NCBI GenBank assembly: GCA_014381105.1
Contig: JACMIO010000023.1
Span: 1 to 13,370 of the forward strand
Direction: 5' to 3'
DNA: 13,370 bases
Origin: a bacterium
GTDB lineage: Archaea > Thermoproteota > Nitrososphaeria > Nitrososphaerales > Nitrososphaeraceae
Positions 13,335-13,370 of this stretch are shown piece after piece. Each line of letters begins with the position of its first letter. Position 1 is the stretch's first letter. The notes under the pieces were generated by a model. The model did no database searches, had not been told where the DNA came from, and saw only the letters and a list, made by a program, of their open reading frames with translations. Both the position numbers and the translations under genes were made by a program.

Positions 13335-13370
13335 TGCGGTCACCGGGATTTGAATTCCCGCTCTAATTAA
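13335..13370 (-). tRNA. Possible 3' end of a tRNA (anticodon outside window)
   Basis: On the minus strand the window enters with a sequence resembling a T-arm and acceptor 3' strand: AGAGCGGGAATTCAAATC, then CCGGTGACCGCA, ending at 13335 and followed by a T-rich trailer. If the loop is TTCAAAT and the end is TGACCGC plus discriminator A, the 5' T-stem strand does not pair with CCCGG. If the stem is CGGGA/TCCCG, all five pairs form, but the loop becomes ATTCAAA and the discriminator C. Neither is canonical, so a disrupted T-arm (for example an intron) or a chance resemblance is possible. CCA is not encoded. The amino acid cannot be read. Confidence 0.4.

Overview
The window reads as an AT-rich chromosomal segment from an archaeon, most likely a thaumarchaeon (Nitrososphaerota). 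The evidence is an elongation factor 1-alpha gene followed 9 bases later by ribosomal protein S10, a TruD of archaeal type, an archaeal isoleucyl-tRNA synthetase, a two-domain winged-helix/Fe-S protein resembling the TFE-beta (RPC34/hRPC39-like) transcription factor, and TATA elements centred about 25 bases upstream of many start codons, which implies leaderless mRNAs. The low GC and the gene content would fit a Nitrosocosmicus-like or related soil ammonia oxidiser, but the genus is only a guess.

Layout. Bases 1-1842 hold the C-terminal part of ileS. A 411-base gene-free gap follows, then a stand-alone cupin of the mannose-6-phosphate isomerase type (2254-2616) and the tuf-rpsJ translation operon (2745-4379). 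Convergent to it is an orphan BtuF-like binding protein with no export signal (4405-5331, minus). Divergent from that gene is a 102-residue helical protein of unknown function (5475-5783), followed by an exported HtrA-type serine protease (5956-7098). A CaCA-family cation exchanger (7171-8193), an Hsp20 chaperone (8337-8723) and a 58-codon cysteine-rich zinc-finger-like ORF (8857-9033) all lie on the minus strand. truD (9178-10446) and a Cas4-like protein with a damaged nuclease centre (10564-11199) lie on the plus strand. A 44-codon membrane microprotein (11202-11336, minus) ends two bases from the Cas4-like gene. Two divergently transcribed, membrane-anchored, LEA14/WHy-like paralogues occupy 11383-12629. 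The TFE-beta-like gene (12645-13055, minus) and a possible partial tRNA running off the right edge complete the window.

Most of the window is housekeeping: translation (IleRS, EF1A, S10, TruD, possible tRNA), transcription initiation (TFE-beta), and proteostasis or envelope functions (Hsp20, HtrA, LEA14-like pair, CaCA exchanger). I see no transposon, CRISPR array, prophage or multi-gene defence cassette. The parts least explained by known families are the 58-residue Cys-rich protein, the degenerate Cas4-like protein, the 44-residue membrane protein and the divergent LEA14-like pair. Start codons were chosen by TATA spacing where possible; several genes appear to use TTG or GTG.
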